This document shows, piece by piece, positions 59,531 through 64,000 of a DNA stretch of 64,000 nt. The translations under genes and the position numbers were made by a program. The notes under the pieces were generated by a model, which saw nothing but the letters and a program-made list of their open reading frames with translations, had not been told where the DNA came from and did not search any database. Source of the stretch: JAAXKN01 sp036261625. GTDB taxonomy: Bacteria; Bacteroidota; Ignavibacteria; Ignavibacteriales; SURF-24. Every line of letters begins with the position of its first letter. Positions within the stretch are counted from its first letter, which is position 1. The DNA is taken from contig DATAKL010000019.1 in NCBI GenBank assembly GCA_036261625.1, forward strand, positions 39,441-103,440, read 5' to 3'.

Positions 59531-61698
59531 CAGAAAGCGCTTTATTAGAGAAAATATATGTCGAGGTTGAGGCAAGGCTGGGCAACCTTGAAAGACAGCT
59601 CGACCAGGCATCCGAAAAAGGAAGGAAAGCCGCCAAGGGCATTGAGGATGTTTTTACCAAGGGTCAGCTGAAATTCAACGATTCCCTGGCTAAGAAAAGT
59701 ATTGCCGAGATAGAACAGTCTGCCATCAGGCTTAGGGCTCACCTTGAAAAGCGCATTGAAATGGGCGCTCCTCTTTATCAGCTGGAGGCCCTCAAAAACT
59801 CTCTCGATAAGGCGGAAAACGCTGTCTCAACTTTCAAGAGGAAAACCGACGAGGTTCCGCCATCTTTAGAGAGGGTGGGTAAATCTGCAAACGGTGTCTT
59901 TGGCAGTCTAAAATCCCTTTTTGCTGGTCTCGGTGGAATATTCGCGGGATATCAGATATTCGACTTCCTAAAAGGTTCTGTCGAAGAGTCCAAACAGGCC
60001 GCACAGAGCCTTGCAAAGGTTGAACAGGCCATCCGCACCACCGGAGGGGCTGCGGGATTTTCATCTGAACAGCTTCAGAATATGGCGGGGGACCTGGAAG
60101 AATTAGCAGGAATTGACGGCGACCAGATAATGAACGATGTAACAGCTCAGCTGCTTACATTTACTAACGTTGCCGGTACCTCATTCGTAAGGGCACAAAG
60201 GGCCGCGCTTGATCTTTCCGCGGTTATAGGAACCGACTTAAAGGGCCAGACCATACAGCTCGGGAAAGCCTTGGAAGATCCTGTAACAGGCATGACAGCA
60301 TTAAGAAGGGCGGGCGTTACCTTTACGGAAGCTCAGCAGGCACAGATTAAGAGCCTTATTGCTGCCAATGACCTATTTGGGGCACAGAACATAATTCTTA
60401 AAGAAATCGAGACCAAGTACGGCGGCCAGGCTGCGGCAATGAACAAGGCATCCGGGGGCATTATGTCTTTGTCCACTGCCTGGGGAAATTTGAAAGAAGC
60501 TGTAGGAAATTTATTTACTCCATTACTTACTACATGGCTGCCAAAGGTGACAGAGGGGATAAAAGGCTGGGTATATTGGATAAATAAACTCAGGGGAATT
60601 AATGAAGAGATTGCAGGAAAAAGTGATCGACAGTCCTCATTAAGGGAAGGTCTTAAGGGGACTACCCCAGAATTTAGAGCTAGCGAACTTGAAAGGACAA
60701 GGGCGGAAATCAAAGCTACTGAAGATAAATATAAAGCTATGCGGTCCAAACTTGAACAACAGATCGGGGAAACCTATGATACACCGGAATTAAGAATTCT
60801 AAGAGTGCAAGCCGCAACACTAAGAGAATATGTCGAAGTATTAAAGCATTACGGGGAAGTAAAAGATGCAGTTGTTAGTGGAAATGCAACAATAACCTCT
60901 GACCCCAAGCCGGAATCAGAGGTTGAAAAGATCGTAAAGAAAGAGGATGATCTTAAAAAAGTTCTTGATGAAGTAAATAAAGCCCTTACAAACGGCAATT
61001 TATCCCAGTTTGCAAGAAATGAGCTAATTGCAAAGCAGATAGAGCTCACAAAGGAGCTTGCAAAATACAACAGGATTATAAACCCTGACCTTGGAAGTAT
61101 AAAGCCTCAAGGCCTTGAAAACCTGAAGATAAATGGAAAGATATCCGGAGTCCCTAAGGAACTGCAGAAACTCCCTGAATTACAGAAGCCGGGTGTTTCC
61201 TCAGAAGTCACTTTTTTAGAGCGGGAACAGTTGGATCTAACGGAATCTCTTACAGAAGGGTTTAATAATGCCGGCAATGCATTAGCTCAAGCTATGGGGC
61301 AGGGAGTGGTTGCCTTTAAGCAGGCAAACAGCCTTCTGCAGCAGTTTATAAACGGGCTTGTTTCTGCCATGGTTCAGGCTTTCGCCCTCAAGGCAGTAAT
61401 GATGGCCTTTAACTGGCTTACAGGAGGAATAGGAGGTGCCGCGGCCGCCATTCCTTCTGCCTCAGGATCTCTGGCCGCACCTACGGGCGGAATAAGTGCC
61501 GGACCGCTTACCATGAGCGATTTTGGCCCCATGCTCAAGAATATCGACAATTCCATCCAGTCCTTAAATATTAATATGATGAAGGCTAAAAGTGTAAAGC
61601 CGACCATTAATGTCAATATTGACGGTAAAAGGCTTGTACTGGAAAGCATCGATCCGGAAATGAAGAACCTTCAAAAACAGAATTATTTAAAATCATGA
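59527..61698 (+). CDS. Tape measure protein
   Basis: A 723-residue protein. The N-terminal coiled-coil (LEKIYVEVEARLGNLERQLD) is followed by a tape-measure core (FGSLKSLFAGLGGIFAGYQI, hydrophobic; ALEDPVTGMTALRRAGVTFT; WGNLKEAVGNLFTPLLTTWL), helical spacers and a hydrophobic glycine-rich end (INGLVSAMVQAFALKAVMMA). The length sets the tail length, by the usual rule about 0.15 nm per residue, so near 100 nm. It overlaps the chaperone stop and the next gene by 4 bases each. Confidence 0.9.
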   Translation: MTESALLEKIYVEVEARLGNLERQLDQASEKGRKAAKGIEDVFTKGQLKFNDSLAKKSIAEIEQSAIRLRAHLEKRIEMGAPLYQLEALKNSLDKAENAVSTFKRKTDEVPPSLERVGKSANGVFGSLKSLFAGLGGIFAGYQIFDFLKGSVEESKQAAQSLAKVEQAIRTTGGAAGFSSEQLQNMAGDLEELAGIDGDQIMNDVTAQLLTFTNVAGTSFVRAQRAALDLSAVIGTDLKGQTIQLGKALEDPVTGMTALRRAGVTFTEAQQAQIKSLIAANDLFGAQNIILKEIETKYGGQAAAMNKASGGIMSLSTAWGNLKEAVGNLFTPLLTTWLPKVTEGIKGWVYWINKLRGINEEIAGKSDRQSSLREGLKGTTPEFRASELERTRAEIKATEDKYKAMRSKLEQQIGETYDTPELRILRVQAATLREYVEVLKHYGEVKDAVVSGNATITSDPKPESEVEKIVKKEDDLKKVLDEVNKALTNGNLSQFARNELIAKQIELTKELAKYNRIINPDLGSIKPQGLENLKINGKISGVPKELQKLPELQKPGVSSEVTFLEREQLDLTESLTEGFNNAGNALAQAMGQGVVAFKQANSLLQQFINGLVSAMVQAFALKAVMMAFNWLTGGIGGAAAAIPSASGSLAAPTGGISAGPLTMSDFGPMLKNIDNSIQSLNINMMKAKSVKPTINVNIDGKRLVLESIDPEMKNLQKQNYLKS

Positions 61699-62846
61699 CT
61701 TTTAGCGTAACTCTTGACGGACATAATATAGACGACCATTTAATCCAGGCGGCGAAGATCCCGTTTGTTGAATATACAAGGGCCGGTGAACCGATTATCA
61801 GTTCTGTAAAGATCGTTATATCGTCGGGATGCCCATATAATATCAGCATTAACTCTGTCGTGGCTTTCTACCAGAACGGGAATCTCTTCTATTACGGTTT
61901 AGTGAAGGGAAAAGAGTATGACAATGAGACAGCTGCTTATAATGTAACCCTCGAATCGATGCTTACGTTATTAAGGGAAAAGATCATAGACCAGACGACC
62001 ATGGGAGATATCTCCGCTTATTTATACGGACCGAATTTCAGGCCGACTCTGCTTATGAAGTGCTATTTTGAAAAGTGCGGTCTTACTCTGGACACAAGCC
62101 TTATTGATAACCTGATGTTAGCACAGATGTCCTATATATTTTATACGACGAGAGGGTTGACGATGATGGGAACGGCCAATATCAGCCTTAATAACCTCTG
62201 GCAGAGACCGGCCACACTGTTTGCCATAAATCAGTCGTACGCCGCTTCAGCTGACTTTATAGATGCTGACAACGATGCCAAGTCGAGCAAAATTACTTTC
62301 TGGGACCACTTCTGTAGAATGTGTTCGAATTTCGGTGTGGTGCCTATTATGGTCGGTGTAAAATCTTACAAAATGGTGCAGTCCGGATCATTTGCAGTAG
62401 CAGATGATGATTCCTACACAAAGAAAATAGCCACCGATTATGCAATGTATTCCATGGATAGTGTAGCTGTCAGGGCATTGTGGACAGGCCTTCAGAGCAA
62501 CTGGCTGGATGCTTACTATAACGGAGCAAAAACTAATATTACCGATCAGGTGCTTGTAAATGACGCCGGAAGCGGAAAAACTACATTGCCCTGGTATAAT
62601 AATGACATCTGGTTTGCCGCCAACGGGGCTATAGTAAATTCACTCGGCGACAATCTTACAACTTATTTTATGATACCGGATATCAGATATTCTTCACTTG
62701 TGCAGAAGTATTTTGAAGAAGCAGTAAAAAACTTTCTGGTGACTAAAATTGAAGGTCCTGCAAGATTCGACCAGGTGGCAGTAAGAAGCAATCTGATAGA
62801 TATCTACAATGAGACTTCAGAGATTGTACAGGAGACTTCACTATGA
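61695..62846 (+). CDS. Distal tail/baseplate protein
   Basis: A 383-residue protein following the tape measure. The N terminus has TFSVTLDGHNIDDHLIQAAK and VVAFYQNGNLFYYGLVKGKE, beta-rich; the middle has YFEKCGLTLDTSLIDNLMLA and WDHFCRMCSNFGVVPIMVGV. The pattern is like a hub-type (gp27/Mu gp44-like) tail protein, but I cannot assign the family by eye. It ends overlapping the next gene by 4 bases. Confidence 0.6.
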   Translation: MTFSVTLDGHNIDDHLIQAAKIPFVEYTRAGEPIISSVKIVISSGCPYNISINSVVAFYQNGNLFYYGLVKGKEYDNETAAYNVTLESMLTLLREKIIDQTTMGDISAYLYGPNFRPTLLMKCYFEKCGLTLDTSLIDNLMLAQMSYIFYTTRGLTMMGTANISLNNLWQRPATLFAINQSYAASADFIDADNDAKSSKITFWDHFCRMCSNFGVVPIMVGVKSYKMVQSGSFAVADDDSYTKKIATDYAMYSMDSVAVRALWTGLQSNWLDAYYNGAKTNITDQVLVNDAGSGKTTLPWYNNDIWFAANGAIVNSLGDNLTTYFMIPDIRYSSLVQKYFEEAVKNFLVTKIEGPARFDQVAVRSNLIDIYNETSEIVQETSL

Positions 62847-63178
62847 TAAGCTTTCAAGGGGTAAATATTCCTCATGCTGTCGTTGACCTCAATTGGGGCT
62901 TAAGTGACGATATTGAGCATAAATCAATTATAACCGGGAAACGAAAGTTTATAACGAAGGGTGATCACGCTGATGTAACGGTAACGGTTTATTTATGGAA
63001 ATGTACAGCCGGAGAGCAGGCAACAGTTAAGGGGATGAAAAGGCAGGAGGGGACGCTTGTCACCGTTGTTGGCAGCGGGAATTTCAGGTGTGTGCAGATA
63101 CAATTAGGACTCCTGAAAAATAAATCAACAAAGCAGATTGCAATCATGACTTTTAAGAGCATCGACTATGTCAACTAA
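62843..63178 (+). CDS. Tail-tip protein, first of two related genes
   Basis: A 111-residue beta-rich protein. The stretch IEHKSIITGKRKFITKGDHA is clearly related to a segment of the next protein (EQKSIISGKRIFFSKSDYS), so the pair are paralogues or repeat domains. It overlaps its neighbour by 11 bases. A role in the tail tip is inferred from the position only. Confidence 0.6.
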   Translation: MISFQGVNIPHAVVDLNWGLSDDIEHKSIITGKRKFITKGDHADVTVTVYLWKCTAGEQATVKGMKRQEGTLVTVVGSGNFRCVQIQLGLLKNKSTKQIAIMTFKSIDYVN

Positions 63179-63602
63179 GTTTATTTGTGACGGTGTCGAG
63201 GTATTGCTTCCTCATTCTGTGACGTTTCCGGATTTTGATTATGAAGAAACCGAGCAGAAAAGCATTATTTCAGGGAAAAGAATCTTTTTCAGTAAGAGCG
63301 ATTACTCGAATTTCCTTGTTACTGAGTTTTTGAACAAATATGGGGACAGGCTGGCCAGGCTGAATTACCTAAAAACCTTTGAAAAGAAGATAGTTAAGTT
63401 CTTCCCCAATGAAGAAGACATTACTGATAGCTGGAATGAAAGCATAGACTTTTATCTGGAATCAATAGAACCTTTTTTTCTCGATTCAGTAAAGAAATAT
63501 GGTGCCTGTAATCTTATCTTCAGGGCAGTTGATGAAAGAAGCCTGAAGACATTTAGCGGATATGGTTTTAATTACGGTTTAAATTACGGAGAAGGCTTAT
63601 AA
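63168..63602 (+). CDS. Tail-tip protein, second related gene
   Basis: A 144-residue protein starting MSTKFICDGVEVLLPHSVTF; it carries the same KSII-x-GKR-x-F core as the preceding gene and ends with an aromatic-glycine-rich tail (SGYGFNYGLNYGEGL), as in proteins that join fibres. Its stop overlaps the fibre start codon by one base (TAATG). Confidence 0.6.
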   Translation: MSTKFICDGVEVLLPHSVTFPDFDYEETEQKSIISGKRIFFSKSDYSNFLVTEFLNKYGDRLARLNYLKTFEKKIVKFFPNEEDITDSWNESIDFYLESIEPFFLDSVKKYGACNLIFRAVDERSLKTFSGYGFNYGLNYGEGL

Positions 63603-64000
63603 TGGGTGATCTACCATCAACAGTTACGACCTATTACAACCTGGGCAAATGGAATGCCGGCAATAACCCATCTTCCAGTGGATTAAATGGGAATTGGGAT
63701 AAAATAGATCAGACTTTACACGATATAGCAACTGGCCTTTCAGAAACAAGCGGAAGTATTGGCAACTGGTCAGGCTCTCCCGTCGGCTTAGACGCCGCCA
63801 TGGGCCGCCGCAGTCTCGGCCTCGACAACATCGCCAACATCGGCACCGGCGCAGTAAGTACCGCCGAGTTCAACTACCTGCAGGGGCTGACAGGCAACAT
63901 CCAGACGCAGCTGAACACGCTGAACGCAGACCGCCACACGCACCCGAACATAGCAGAGCTGAACTCGGTTGACCAGAACCTCTCGAAGCTGAACAGCGTG
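63602..64000 (+). CDS. Tail fibre protein, 3' end outside window
   Basis: The first 133 codons of a tail fibre gene, starting ATG 63602. MGDLPSTVTTYYNLGKWNAG and NWDKIDQTLHDIATGLSETS form the N terminus; then GLDAAMGRRSLGLDNIANIG and FNYLQGLTGNIQTQLNTLNA, typical fibre shaft repeats. From about 63,775 the DNA becomes markedly G+C-rich with C-ending codons, unlike the phage genes before it, which suggests that the receptor-binding part has been exchanged. Confidence 0.75.
   Translation, partial: MGDLPSTVTTYYNLGKWNAGNNPSSSGLNGNWDKIDQTLHDIATGLSETSGSIGNWSGSPVGLDAAMGRRSLGLDNIANIGTGAVSTAEFNYLQGLTGNIQTQLNTLNADRHTHPNIAELNSVDQNLSKLNSV

Larger units (their letters stand above)
31567..64000. mobile_element. 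Temperate siphovirus-type prophage, right end outside window
   Basis: Continuous phage gene content runs from the integrase at 31,676 to the tail fibre cut by the window edge. It has lysogeny, recombination, replication, packaging, head, lysis and tail modules in order. A tape measure of 723 residues with no sheath or contractile baseplate genes seen so far indicates a long non-contractile tail. At least 32 kb are visible. The left boundary is placed at the 3' end of tRNA-Ala; the second attachment copy cannot be seen, so the boundary and whether the element is intact are inferred. Confidence 0.9.

Overview
The window reads as a chromosomal segment of a member of the Bacteroidota/Chlorobi/Ignavibacteriota group, most likely an Ignavibacteria-type organism. 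The grounds are a type IX secretion C-terminal sorting domain with the NYPNPFNPST motif on a chitinase, an exbB-exbD-exbD-tonB operon, a TonB-like protein with MORN-type repeats, and promoters of the TTG...TAnnTTTG kind. Base composition is moderate and most genes have AGGAG-like ribosome binding sites. The assignment rests on motifs recognised by eye, not on a search.

Bases 1-31,400 are ordinary chromosome. In order they hold: a cyanophycin synthetase cut by the window edge; a HAD phosphatase fused to a HerA/VirB4-type ATPase; a thioredoxin-like protein; a YjbR/MmcQ protein; a CBM20-esterase; rsmI; a lysine 6-aminotransferase; a seven-gene envelope operon (exbB, two exbD, tonB, a small membrane protein, a PstS-like lipoprotein and a TPR protein); an OmpA-like protein; an RND efflux set (adaptor, pump, TolC); an MFS transporter; two tandem GH18 chitinases; a secreted MORN/TonB-C protein; a cell-wall amidase; and a multi-domain response regulator.

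Bases 31,494-31,566 are a tRNA-Ala(GGC) gene. From just after it to the end of the window lies one temperate phage genome of siphovirus type; its far end is outside the window. The leftward lysogeny arm (31,676-35,875) holds the tyrosine integrase, five unassigned cargo genes and a CI-type S24 repressor. A divergent control region with three 13-bp operators separates it from the rightward genes. The early arm (35,997-47,219) has a Cro-like protein, other small DNA-binding proteins, an SbcC-like ATPase, RecT, a YycJ-like MBL-fold enzyme, an SF2 helicase, a replication initiator with an embedded iteron array, and several small nuclease-like or zinc proteins. The late arm (47,434-64,000) has terminase, portal, minor head protein, a free-standing HNH endonuclease, scaffold, P22-type coat protein, head-tail connectors, a lysis cassette, tail tube, frameshifting tail chaperones, tape measure, distal tail proteins and the start of a tail fibre.

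The most notable points are: a dnaX-type A AAA AAG slippery site that joins the two tail-chaperone frames; a one-protein spanin; a lysis cassette placed between the head-closure and tail-completion genes; a recombination module in which an SbcC-like ATPase and an MBL-fold exonuclease-like protein flank RecT; an origin-like repeat array inside the initiator gene; a coat protein with a hydrophobic N-terminal extension; and a matching promoter architecture on the host tRNA gene and the phage rightward promoter.
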